64,000 nucleotides of DNA, taken from the NCBI RefSeq assembly GCF_905171765.1, contig NC_053390.1, positions 517,538,852-517,602,851 of the forward strand, written 5' to 3'. Under the pieces are notes generated by a model. That model saw nothing but the letters and a program-made list of their open reading frames with translations. It did not search any database and was not told where the DNA came from. Both the position numbers and the translations under genes were made by a program. The DNA comes from Bufo bufo (Eukaryota; Chordata; Amphibia; Anura; Bufonidae). Numbering within the stretch: position 1 is the first letter of the stretch; every line of letters begins with the position of its first letter. Of this stretch, positions 1 to 11,098 are shown one piece after another.

Positions 1-140
1 AGCGTCAGCTGTAAGTTACAGCAGACAGTCTCTGCTGATGGCAGCGGCTATGTTCCTGAGCCGCTGCCATCACAGCTGTAAGTTACAGCAGACAGTCTCT
101 GCTGATGGCAGCGGCTACGTTCCTGAGCCGCTGCCATCAC
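1..140. repeat. 67-bp tandem repeat, two copies
   Basis: Two adjacent copies of a 67-bp unit start at about 7 and 74 and differ at about one base. Each unit contains its own inverted repeat (GGCAGCGGCT and the matching AGCCGCTGCC). It lies in the part of a TTAA-flanked element that enters from the left edge of the window. Confidence 0.85.
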
Positions 141-545
141 AGCCGGCAGAGAGGACATTGCAGCAGGGGGCATCTGGGGGGCGATGGGGGACAATGTCCA
201 CAAGTGGGGGGCACATGAATTTATCAGGGGCACGGTGGCAGTCATGTCTGATTTTAGCCTGCGATCTCCAGCGTGGAGATCACAGTCTGAAATCGGTACT
301 TTTCTCAATGAAGCGCTCCGATTGGATAGTCTGAAGAGACTGACCATCCGGAGCGCTTGCCGGCAAGGGACCACTCTGATTGGTCCCTTGCCGACTTCTC
401 CGGTGTGTCTGCTCTCCTGGAGAGGGGAGACTCCGGGGCTGTGACACCTTATAGTGTCACAGCCCCAGAAAGCAAATTGGACGTGACTGCACGTCCAAAT
501 GCAGAAAGTCACTTACAGTAACGTCCAAATGCGTGAAAGGGTTAA
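1..545. mobile_element. End of a TTAA-flanked DNA element with serial hairpins
   Basis: The segment ends GCGTGAAAGGG followed by TTAA at 542-545, the usual look of a piggyBac/Kolobok-type terminus duplicating TTAA. Inside are consecutive hairpins: 263-270 with 274-281, 311-320 with 349-358, 361-373 with 381-393 and 435-447 with 454-466. The other end is outside the window, so the family is not certain. No coding region is visible. Confidence 0.55.
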
Positions 546-1220
546 TTATCATTACGGAAACATTTTTGCTGATCCATGACGGATCCAGCAAAAACGCAGA
601 TGTGAAAGTAGCCTGAAATTGTTTTAGACACTTCTCAATCCTTTTTCTCATCTCATAAGGGGAGCGACTTTATGGGTAATGGGAAGTGGATTAAATGTGC
701 TGCCATGTACAAAAAAATCCAACAAATAGGTGGTGTAATATTAGATTAGACAGTTATAAGCTGTCCCAGATTTATCATCCAACATCAGCCACTGTGATAA
801 ATCTGGTGCAGTTTAAGGCTGGGGCTACACAGTGATGTGTTTCATGGCAGCAAATCTCAGAAAAGTCACGCAACCAAAAACATTTCTGCAACTTGTCTGC
901 AACTCGCTGTCGCACAACTATACTAGATCTGTGATTTGATTGTGAAAAGAGTCAAATTGCAGAAAAGTCCCAGGCAAGTAGCAATCATACACGACTTGCA
1001 TTGTGGCCTAGGATGCACATGTAACTTGTGACCAAAAATCAAACAATGTTGAATCTTTTGCAATTGTTGCATGTATCGTAAACCCATTAATAATCATTAG
1101 ATGTGATGTTGCAATGCAACATCATGATCTTCATGTCGCACAACAGGTTCACCATTCGCCATGTAGCATTATTTTTAGTATTTTAAATGTGGGCCAATGG
1201 AGAAGATGTATGAAATTGCC
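546..1220. other. Non-coding stretch with a partial MITE end
   Basis: No coding region. At about 570-620 a GACGGATCC motif followed by TGTGAAAGTAGCCTG resembles half of the foldback MITE seen complete near 61286-61734. Between about 817 and 1165 GGGGCTACACAG and CGCCATGTAGC form a loose inverted pair, possibly another degraded foldback element. Otherwise nothing is recognised. Confidence 0.4.
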
Positions 1221-1548
1221 TTAAAGGGAATCTGTCTCCAGTTTTATGTTGCCCTAATTCTTAAATCCTAACAGCTGCAGCACACCCAATGAGTCCTTAT
1301 ATTCATGAGCTCGCGGCTGTCCCGTCTCCACTGCTGCTGATTGACAGTTTTTTCCCAAGTGAAATCAGCAGCAGAGGGGGGGCAGAGTCGGGAGCTCATC
1401 AATATTCAGGACTCATTGGCTTTCGCTAGAGATGTTCAATACAGGATTTTACTAAGAAAGTGACTATTTTTTTTTGTTGTTAAGGGGGTGACTAGTTTTT
1501 GCTGTCCTTAGTTAAGACACCATAAAATTGGTGACAGATTCCCGTTGA
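1221..1548. mobile_element. TTAA-flanked MITE
   Basis: The left end reads TTAAAGGGAATCTGTC and the right end GACAGATTCCCGTTGA, an imperfect terminal inverted repeat. The left TTAA is intact, while the right one is mutated to TTGA. The interior has an imperfect inverted pair around TGAGTCCTTATATTCATGAG and ATATTCAGGACTCATTGG. No coding capacity. It resembles non-autonomous piggyBac-like elements common in frogs. Confidence 0.65.
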
Positions 1549-2227
1549 AGAAAATCTGTCTCAACTTTTATTTCATGTTCTGCATTTGAAAAATTAAAGC
1601 TGCACTTTCATTGGTCAAGCATGCAACAATGGGCAAGAATGACTGTTTTTTTAGTTCATACAGTTTTATAAATGTGTCCCAATATTCTATGTGGGGTCAT
1701 ATAGAAGTAAACTTTTGGAGCCTCGTTAAACAGTTTTGAAAATTATCTAGAAAACAGGACACGGTTAAATAATGGCAAGTGGCAGTTTTTAGTGCAAAAT
1801 ACTGGTCTAAAGTAAATAAGTAAGTAAGGAGGTAGTCTACAGATGTGAAAGTATCTAGCATGCCCCAAAATGCATCAAATCTATTAAATTCCATGTGCCA
1901 CTCATATACTTACATTCCACAGCGCATCCCATTTGGAGATCCGCCTCCCATCAATGTGATCGCTCCTGTTGGGTTTTCTGGTCTTCTGGCTGAAGTCCGT
2001 CTTCTTCTATTCCTTTCTGCAGCAGGAGACAGATCGTCACAACTCTTCACAAGCGTACTAGGCTGAATGCTAGCGCGCATGTACGGGACCGCTGTCTGGC
2101 CGTCAGTCTCTGCAGTGTTCAGGCTTCTATGTAAAGCCTGTACTGAATCCTGCACAGCGCTATGTAAGCGCTGTGCAGGAGTGACAGCATAGCGAACGGC
2201 CTGTGACCCTGTGTCCCGTTTGGGTGT
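1549..2227. other. Non-coding stretch
   Basis: No credible gene. A short hairpin CACAGCGCT...AGCGCTGTG lies at about 2153-2178. Open frames across 1910-2248 have no recognisable domain and begin or end in repeat-like DNA. Confidence 0.4.
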
Positions 2228-2520
2228 GGGAGGAAAACACCACACCAAACATAGGAGGGAAAGGGGTGAGGGAATAAGGCCTGAAAACTAGGGAAAGGAG
2301 ATGGACACCTCCTAGTAAAACCCTAATTAAAGTCCTGACTAACTACCAGTATGAACAGACCCCAGAGGTCGGTGAGTTTATACACAGGAATACCTAGTGT
2401 CCTAACTCACCCTATAGGAACCTGGTACTAATGTCAGGAATGAGACAACCTGTTCCTCCAAAAGGAAAGACAAACAGGAGTCTCCCTCAGGCCTTAATAC
2501 AAATGACATTAAGGGGTCAC
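2228..2520. mobile_element. Diverged LTR fragment related to the LTR at 15750
   Basis: Blocks in the same order as the LTR at 15750-16684 can be followed: GGGAGGAAAACACCACACC, CCTAATTAAAGTCCTGACT, TAATGTCAGGAATGAGACAA, CCTGTTCCTCC and GGAGTCTCC followed by CAGGCC. The matches are patchy, so this would be an old fragment or a related family. No terminal TG...CA or target duplication was identified. Confidence 0.4.
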
Positions 2521-5197
2521 GGCTTTAGAAAGGTTGAGAACCACTGCCATAGACAGATGTACAGATACACCCAATGTCATTAGTGTGAAGTAAGAGAAAA
2601 AACACTTTGTTATCTAAATCATGATGTCATTGTAAGGAGTTCCTAGTAATGGAAAGAAAACAATAAATTCACAGGTTGGAAATCTGTATATAGTTCGGCA
2701 GAGTCTGTGGGTTGTGCCAACTCTGCTCCATGTCCAGTGCCCGTTTTGTGATCTTTCACAACAGGCTGATTATGTAGATGTAATTATATGTAATATTTTA
2801 CAGAATATTGTATTATACATAGATATTATACATAAATTATAATTTAAAACATAAGTAAGATTATAATGTTCTGTTAATATACAAGAGCACAGTAGAGGGC
2901 AGCACCAGACAGACTTATACTGTATGCGTCTTACTATGCAAATAGTGACAAACGCATTTTAGAGGACTGTTCAGGAACAGACATACCCTATGTGCAACCT
3001 GTGTAGTAGGTAGGCAGCCCACAATAGTCACCTTGGAAGCAGCTTCTTAGATTGCATGTGATTGACTCAGCCAGTAGTGGAATGTGAGTTGGATAGACAG
3101 ACATGAGAAGTATGCACTATTCTGATTTATTCAAAGCAATCATAAAGACTATACTGGTGGGCGCAATGTTTAACATGACAAATAAATCCAAAGCAACATT
3201 TTATTATATTAATAAATACATTTGAAAATGGGTACACTGTAAAAAAAAAAGTGAAAAACAAACTATTTTTACATTTTGTATAAAAAAAATCAAACCAGGA
3301 AATACTAAAATAAAATAACATGAAAGAAATGACCTATGCCACAGAAAAGAAAAAAACAAAAAAAGTTTTAAATAACCAAACAAAGCCACATGTACTAGCA
3401 AAAAAAATGAAAAAATGTGTCTGGTCGTGAACTGATTAAAATGCATGTTTACCTACAATGAACAGCATGGTACATTTTGCATATTTTTATAATCTATACA
3501 GCAAGTTATGCATATGGTTATTATAATGAGGCTTTGGCCAATGTGCCTACTTATGGCTAAGTTTGCTCTCCTTGCCTCACTACTGCCAGGCTGTCTATAG
3601 CGGCCAACCTTAGTGATAGGCACATGCCAACTGTTCAACTTCTCGATGGATTTAATCTGGACTGCTTTCTGTCTCTGCCTTTTGACTTCTGCCTGCTATG
3701 TACACTGTGGTGATATAGATAGCAAAATAATTTGTAGATATCAGAGCAGTAGAACCCCCTCCTCCCCCCTGACATTCTTGAGGCTGGCCAGAAAATCATT
3801 GATGCCTTATTCCCAAAACCAGAACACTAGGTCTGTATACACAAATCCAGGGGAGCAGAACACCTTCACACACAGGAGATTGCACATAATAAGCCTTATC
3901 ATAGCCTTTGAGATGTCCTCAGAGCCCCTAGTCGTTGTGCAGCCATTTGGTAGAGGATACCATGACCTGCAGTAGGGGGTCATGTATCAAAACCCATACA
4001 GATGAAGATTCATCAACAAAATACTAGACCTAATTTATAACTTGCCTGTGTGCTGCTCAGGATTGGAATCAGGCCATCCACCTTCATCACCTTTGTGAAC
4101 ATCACCTCAATCAGGGCTCTGCAAGTGGGGGTAATTAAAGAATGTACCCCATAATATCTCTAACCCCTTTATGTTTCATATGCATGTGTGCATAATATTA
4201 TGACAGTTTGGATGAAAGTAGTATGGCGTTGCTATGATGCCAACGGGAGAAGTTATCTTAGTGGACAGATTCTGAGCCAAGAACTGACCTCATAAAACTA
4301 ACCTCAGTCTTGACATCACAGGCAGGGAGGTTGTGTGGGCATCTGCAGACCTTCTTGAGGTGCATGTGTCAGTGTAGCAAGTTTTCATTTCTTTGGGGGA
4401 CAACCTGTTTGATGAACTGGCTGACTTTCCTGCTACCCCCAGGCAACTGGACTTCTACTGTCTCGTAACATATTAAGTTCTCCTTCTTTTAGCCCTTTTA
4501 TTTTCAAACTGTTATTTTTGCATTGTATTTGTAGGTCCTTGTATTTTTACCTTGTGATAACTGTATTTTTGTACGCACTGTTGTTTAGATACTAAAACAT
4601 TTTAATAAGAGCCTTCTTGCGTTCTAAACAATTTCATGACCTCAGAAGAAGCATTGTGTATATTGGTGTAGTAATCCTGTGAATTTTTACCTTAGAAACA
4701 AGAATTCCAAAGGGGCTTAATGTGAAACAGACAATTATTCTCCATTATTAAAATAATGTATTCATGTTATATGTTTGTTTAAGTGTCATTTTACTATTAG
4801 AATTGTCACTTCTTTGCTATTACTATTAAAATGTCACTTTGAGACGTGATTGTTTTTACCTTTTCAAACCTGCATGATTTTGCTTGAACATGCTGACACC
4901 AATGATTTCCAAGGATATTTACAAGGAGGAATAATATTGGTGCTAAAGGCATAAGTCAAAAGAAAGTCAAAAGAAACCAGGGATTGCAGTGTTAATCAAA
5001 GGGAGAGGGGACTGTACTGAGTACTGAGGAACCTAACTGTAGAGGTGCTCCAAGTGCTCTTGCCAGCCCCCTGGTGCTTAAACTACCACATTTGCATACA
5101 TATAAAAGTCGAAATATCCGCAGCCGTTCAGGCTACAAACAAAAGAAAGGCATCATTTTAGTCCGCATAATCAACCCTAACAGGCAATATGCCTAGT
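2521..5197. other. AT-rich non-coding stretch
   Basis: No gene or element was recognised. 3120-3450 is very A/T rich with poly-A and poly-T runs that generate spurious minus-strand frames. The last ~160 bases before 5198 (simple TATAAAAG at about 5101) could be the severed 5' part of the neighbouring hAT element, but no terminal repeat could be matched. Confidence 0.4.
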
Positions 5198-5319
5198 TTA
5201 ACCCCTTAAGGACGTAGGACGTACTGGTGCGCCATGTTTGCCGAGTCCTTAAGGAACCAGGGCGTACCGGTACGTCCTAAGTTTAAAACTAGATTGCGGC
5301 GCTGCGGGCGGTGATCGGA

Positions 5320-5678
5320 ACAGGATGTCCGCTGAAATCATTCAGCGGGCATCCTGTCACAACGCCGGGGGGGTCCCGTGCCCCCCCGTTTCGGCGATCG
5401 CCGCAAACCGCAGGTCAATTCAGACCTGCGGTTTGCGGCTTTTACCTTATGCGGCAGCGGTGATCGGAGGTGCCATCGGGTCCCCATGCGGCTGTAGTGG
5501 GGACCCGATGGGATGGAAATCAGCGCGATGCCTTCCTTAAGCATCTGCGCTGCCTTCCGGTGACGAGCCTGTGAGATCCAGCCCCCTGGATCTCACAGGC
5601 CGGAAGCTGTATGAGTAATACTCACTGTATTACTCATACAGCCAATGCATTCCAATACAGAAGTATTGGAATGCATTG
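5320..5678. repeat. Ladder of six consecutive hairpins
   Basis: Six hairpins follow one another: 5320-5336/5341-5357 (one mismatch), 5400-5416/5423-5439, 5474-5486/5498-5510, 5567-5581/5586-5600, 5606-5621/5627-5642 and 5643-5658/5663-5678. Arms are 13-17 bp and loops 4-11 bases. Five of the six have no mismatches in the arms. Confidence 0.9.
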
Positions 5679-5859
5679 TAAAAGGGATTAGACCCCCAAA
5701 AGTTGAAGTCCCAAAGTGGGACAAAAAATAAAGTAAAAAAAAAAGTTTCCCCCCCAAAAAAATTAAAAGTTTCAAGTAAAAATAAAACAAAAACGTAATT
5801 TTCCCCAAATAAAGTAAAAAATAAATTGGTAAAAAATAGGGGGAAAAAAAAAGTTGACA

Positions 5860-8440
5860 TATTAGGTATCGCCGCATCCGAATCGACCGGCTCTATAAAC
5901 ATATCACATGACCTAACCCCTCAGATGAACACCATAAAAAAAAAAACTGTGCTAAATAAACCATTTTTTTGTCACCTTACATCACAAAAAGTACAACAGC
6001 AAGCGATCAAAAAGGTGTTTGCCCACCAAAAATAGTACCAATCTAACCGTCACCTCATCCTACAAAAAATAAGCCCCTACCTGAGACAATCGCCCAAAAA
6101 ATAAAAAAAACTATGGCTCAGAATATGGAGATCACAGAAAAAATGCACCAAACGGATATGCCACTGACTATACTAGCTAGTCATACAAGCAGATATTAAA
6201 AGCTGAGACTTTTGCCAATATATTCCTGTCAGGAACACATCGGAGCCCATCATGCACCACGTCACGGTCTCTCAGCATGGCAAGGGTTCTACCACTACGC
6301 TAACTATGGTTTGAACACGGTCTGAAGATGATGAAATCCAGCTCACAGCCAAGCTTCCACACAACCGCATAGCAGGACAACTAATGCCATGTGAATAAAG
6401 CCAGACTGTAAGCCACACCCATATCAGACCGTGCTGTACGCATTTTTTTCTGGGGATGGTCGTTTGCTGTGGTCCACATGCGGTGGGACTGCTCCCCCAA
6501 TGAGAAACACGCTACAGTGTTTGGGGTTTGAGCAGTTCCCCGATATTTGCCACTATATTTCTGTGATTTTGTTTTATATGTAGTGTATGTGCCTTTACCT
6601 GGCATTTAAACATTCTTTTGCACCTGGTGACCTCCATCACACGGTCTGATATGGGTGTGGCTTACAGTCTTGCTTTATTCACATTGCATTAGTTGTCCTG
6701 CTATGCGGTTGTGTGGAAGCTTGGCTGTGAGCTGGATTTCATCACCTTCAGACCGTGTTCACACCATAGTTAGCGTAGTGGTAGGACCCTTGCCATGCTG
6801 AGAGACCGTGATGTGGTGCATGATGGGCTCCGATGTGTTCCTGACAGGAATATATTGGCAAAAGTCTCAGCTTTTAATATCTGCTTGTATGACTAGCTAG
6901 TATAGTCAGTGGCATATCCGTTTGGTGCATTTTTTCTGTGATTTATCTAATTATATTTTCATCCGCACAATGCTCCGTTTTGTGTAGGATGCCTTTGTGG
7001 TGCATGTGGACCGCGCCGGCATCCTCCATTGTACGCATTTTTTGCTGGGGATGGTCGTTTGCTGCAGTCCACATGCGGTGGGACTGCTCCCTCAATGAGA
7101 AACACACTACAGTGTTTGGGGTTTGAGCAGTTCTCCCATATTTGTCACTATATTTCTGTGATTTTGTTTCAGAATATGGAGACACTAAAACATAATTTTT
7201 TTTGTTTCAGAAATGATATTATTGTGTAAAACTTACATAAATAAAAAAAGCATACATATTAGGTATCGCCACGTCCGTATCGGCTCTATAAAAATATCAC
7301 ATGAACTAACCCCTCAGATAAACACCGTAAAAAAAGAAAACTGTGCTAAATAAACCATTTTTTGTCACCTTACATAACAAAAAGTGTAATAGCAAGCGAT
7401 CAAAAAGTCATATGCACCCCAAAATAGTGCCAATCAAACCGTCATCTCATCCCGCAAAAAATGAGACCCTACCTAAGATAATCGCCCAAAAACTGAAAAA
7501 ACTATGGCTCTCAGAATATGGAGATACTAAAACATGATTTTTTTTTTGTTTTAAAAATGATATTATTGTGTAAAACTTCCATAAATAAAAAAAAAAGTAC
7601 AAATATTAGGTATCACCGCATCCGTATCGACCGGCTCTATAAAAATATCACATGACCTAACCCCTCAGATGAACACCGTAAAAAATAAAACCTGTGCTAA
7701 ATAAATAATTTTTTGTCACCTTACATCACAAAAAGTGTAATAGCAAGCGATCAAAAAGTCATATGCACCCCAAAATAGTGCCAATAAAACCGTCATCTCA
7801 TCCCACAAAAATCATACCCTACCCAAGGTAATCTCCCAAAAACTGAAAAAATTATGGCTCTCAGACTATGGAAACACTAAAACATGATTTTTTTTGCTTC
7901 AAAAATGAAATCATTATATAAAACTTACATATCTAAAAAAAAAGTATACATATTAGGTATCGCAGCGTCCGTAATAACTTGCTCTATAAAAATATCACAT
8001 GACCTAACCCCTCAGGTGAATACCGTAAAAAAAATAAAAATAAAAACGGTGTAAAAAAAAAGCAATTTTTTGTCACCTTACATCACAAAAAGTGTAATAG
8101 CAAGCGATCAAAAAGTCACACACACCCCAAAATAGTGCCAATAAAACCGTCATCTCATCCCGCAAAAATCATACCCTACCCAAGGTAATCGCCCAAAAAC
8201 TGAAAAAATTATGGCTCTCAGACTATGGAAACACTAAAACATGATTTTTTCATTGTGTAAAACTTACATAAATAAAAAAAAAGTATACATATTAGGTATT
8301 ACCGCATCCGTGACAACCTGGTCTATAAAATATCACATGATCTAACCTGTCAGATAAATTTCTTGTTACCTTGCCTAACAAAAAGTGTAATATAGAGCAA
8401 CCAAAAATCATATGTACCCTAAACTAGTACCAACAATACT
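5860..8440. repeat. Tandem array of ~345-bp units
   Basis: The anchor CCTAACCCCTCAGATGAACA or a variant recurs at about 5910, 7303, 7655, 8001 and 8340. The last four are spaced 352, 346 and 339 bases; the first gap is enlarged by the insertion at 6132-7168. Other shared blocks are CATATTAGGTATCGCC and AAGTGTAATAGCAAGCGATC. Short open frames here repeat because the DNA repeats. Confidence 0.85.
6118..7182. mobile_element. Composite foldback insertion with ~303-bp inverted arms
   Basis: A 14-base direct repeat, TCAGAATATGGAGA, flanks the insert at 6118-6131 and 7169-7182 and interrupts a 345-bp unit, so it looks like a target duplication. Arms 6131-6433 and 6640-6942 are inverted copies with only a few differences. 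A second segment (about 6434-6577) is repeated in direct orientation at about 7032-7170, both ending TATATTTCTGTGATTTTGTT. No protein is encoded. A variable-length target duplication plus inversion would suit a retroelement insertion with 5' inversion; a nested MITE is the alternative. Confidence 0.65.
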
Positions 8441-8456
8441 GTAATTTCTAAAATGG

Positions 8457-9250
8457 GGTCAATTTTTTGGAGTTTCTACTCTAGGGGTGCATCGGGGGGA
8501 TTCAAATGGGACATGGTGTAAAAAAAAAACAGTCCAACAAAATCTTCCTTCCAAAAACAGTATGGCATTCCTTTCCTTCTGCGCCCTGCCGTGTGCCCGT
8601 ACAGCAGTTTACGACCACATATGGGGTGTTTCTGTAAACTACAGAATCAGGGCCATAAATATTGAGTTTTGTTTGGCTGTTAACCCTTACTTTGTTACTG
8701 GGAAAAATGGATTAAAATGGAAAATTTGCCAAAAAATTGAAATTCTGAAATTTCATCTCCATTTGCCAATAACTCTTGTGGAACACCTAAAGGGTTAACG
8801 ATGTTTGTAAAATCTGTTTTGAATACCTTGAGGGGTGTAGTTTCTTAGATGCGGTCACTTTTTTTGGGAGTTTCTACTCTAGGAGTGCATCAGGGGGGTT
8901 TCAAATGGGACATGGTGTTAAAAAAAACAGTCCAGCAAAACCTGCCTTCCAAAAACCGTATGGCATTCCTTTCCTTCTGCACCCTGCCGTGTGCCTGTAC
9001 AGCGGTTTACGACCACATATGGGGTGTTTCTGTAAACTACAGATTCAGGGCCATAAATATTGAGTTTGGTTTGGCTGTTAACCTTTGCTTTGTAACTGGA
9101 AAAAAATTATTAAAATGGAAAATCTGCCCAAAAAGTGAAATTTTTAAATTGTATCTCTATTTTCCATAAATTCTTGTGGAACACCTAAAGGGTTAACGAC
9201 GTTTGTAAACTCAGTTTTGAATACCTTGAGGGTGTAGTTTCTTAGATGGG
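8457..9250. repeat. Two ~400-bp tandem units
   Basis: GAGTTTCTACTCTAGG recurs at about 8469 and 8867, each followed by TCAAATGGGACATGGTGT, CTGCCGTGTGCC and GACCACATATGGGGTGTTTC. A partial third start (GGGGTCATTTTTGGGTGG) lies near 9248. The paired open frames at 8487-8798 and 8849-9169 are products of this duplication, not genes. Confidence 0.8.
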
Positions 9251-9809
9251 GTCATTTTTGGGTGGTTTCCATTATGTAAGCCTTAAAAGTGACTTCAGAC
9301 CTGAACTGGTCCCTAAAAATTGGGTTTTTGAAAATTTCAGAAAAATTTCAAGATTTGCTTCTAAACTTCTAAGCCTTGTAACATCCCCAAAAAATAAAAT
9401 GTAATTCCCAAAATGATCCAAACATGAAGTAGACATATGGAGAATGTAAAGTTATAACTATTTTTGGAGGTATTACTATGTATTATAGAAGTAGAGAAAT
9501 TGAAACTTGGAAATTTGCAATTTATTTTACAAATTTTTGGTAAATTTGGTATTTTTTTTATAAATAAAAATGAATTTTTTTTACTTCATTTTACCAGTGT
9601 CATGAAGTACAATATGTGACGAAAAAACTATCTCAGAATGGCCTGGATAAGGCAAAGCGTTTTAAAGTTATCAGCACTTAAAGTGACACTGGTCAGATTT
9701 GCAAAAAATGGCCAAGTCCTTAAGGTGAAATAGGGCTGAGTCCTTAAGGGGTTAAAGTGGTTGATGCTCTTTGCACAAAAAGCAGAGATATAAATGTATA
9801 AAGTGTAAG

Positions 9810-10985
9810 TGTCACATTTAGGCCAGAAATACAGCTTTTTGCTTACTGGGGTGAAAAAACACTCTGATATACTGCGCATCTGGGATTAGACGTGCATAAG
9901 TGACTGTGAAATTTAGGCCACAAATACGGCTTTCTCATACTGGGGCATACTGGGGTGAAAAAAAACCATCTGTTTCATATAGTGCACATCTAGGATTAGA
10001 CGTGCATAAGTGAGTGTCACATTTAGGCCAGAAATACAGCTTTTTGCTTACTGGGGTGAAAAAACCCTCTGATATACTGCACATCTGGGATTAGACGTGC
10101 ATAAGTGACTGTGAAATTTAGGCCACAAATACGGCTTTCTCATACTGGGGTATACTGGAGTGAAAAAAAAACATCTGTTTCATATACTGCACATCTGGGA
10201 TTAGACGTGCATAAGTGAGTGTCACATTTAGGCCAGAAATACGGCTTTGTGCTTACTGGGGTGAAAAAACCCTCTAATATACTGCACATCTGGGATTAGA
10301 CGTGCATAAGTGACTGTCACATTTAGGCCATAAATACGGCTTTGTGCTTACTGGGGTGAAAAAACCCTCTGATATACTGCACATCTGGGATTAGACGTGC
10401 ATAAGTGAGTGTCACATTTAGGCCAGAAATATGGCTTTTTGGTTACTGGGTCAGATTTGCAAAAAATGGCCAAGTCCTTAAGGTGAAATAGGGCTGAGTC
10501 CTTAAGGGGTTAAAGTGGTTGATGCTCTTTGCACAAAAAGCAGAGATATAAATGTATAAAGTGTAAGTGTCACATTTAGGCCAGAAATACGGCTTTTTGG
10601 TTACTGGGGTGAAAAAACCCTCTGATATACTGCACATCTGGGATTAGACGTGCATAAGTGACTGTCACATTTAGGCCACAAATACGGCTTTGCGCTTACT
10701 GGGGTGAAAAAAAAAATCTGTTTCATATACTGCACATCTGTGATTAGACGTGCATAAGTGAGTGTCAAATTTAGGCCAGAAATACGGCTTTGTGCTTACT
10801 GGGGTGGAAAAACCCTCTGATATACTGCACATCTGGGATTAGACGTGCATGAGTGACTGTCACATTTAGGCCATAAATACGGCTTTGTGCTTACTGGGGT
10901 GAAAAAAACCTCTGATATACTGCACATCTGGGATTAGACGTGCATAAGTTACTGTGAAATTTAGGCCACAAATACCGCTGTCATA
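9810..10985. repeat. hAT 1 array of 95/110-bp units
   Basis: GGATTAGACGTGCATAAG recurs at 9883, 9993, 10088, 10198, 10293, 10388, 10641, about 10741, 10836 and 10931. Spacings alternate between 110 and 95 early in the array and are then mostly 95. Other shared words are CACATTTAGGCCA and AATACGGCTTT. The wide gap 10388-10641 contains a duplicated piece of the TTAA-element end (10448-10515). Minus-strand frames across it are repeat artefacts. Confidence 0.9.
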
Positions 10986-11098
10986 TAGAGTTAAAAAATA
11001 AAAATTTGAGTGCAATACCCTACATCAGGATTTTTATTGGCAGTTAATTATTTTTAACAGACTTAACCACTTTTTACTTTGCTTTGTGAACGCTAACT

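Larger units (their letters stand above)
5198..9755. mobile_element. Large TTAA-flanked DNA element
   Basis: TTAA at 5198-5201 is followed by CCCCTTAAGGAC, and the right end reads GTCCTTAAGGGG-like sequence followed by TTAA at 9752-9755. This gives a 12-bp terminal inverted repeat and a TTAA target duplication, as in piggyBac or Kolobok superfamilies. The interior is non-coding and modular: a hairpin ladder (5320-5678), five ~345-bp units (about 5860-8440) and two ~400-bp units (8457-9250). No transposase was found, so it would be non-autonomous. A separate composite (6132-7168) is inserted in the first 345-bp unit. Confidence 0.75.

Noticed and set aside
3127..3446. Phe-rich minus-strand frames as small membrane proteins
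   Set aside because: They come from poly-A/poly-T rich DNA and have no supporting motif.
5025..5080. Left terminus of hAT 1 at TAGAGGTGCTCC after CCTAACTG
   Set aside because: The first eight bases resemble the right end, but the rest does not, and the supposed duplication CCTAACTG/CCTATGAC matches at only four of eight bases.
9810..10985. Regularly spaced repeats resembling a CRISPR array
   Set aside because: Units are contiguous near-identical copies without unique spacers, next to a hAT transposase in a vertebrate genome.
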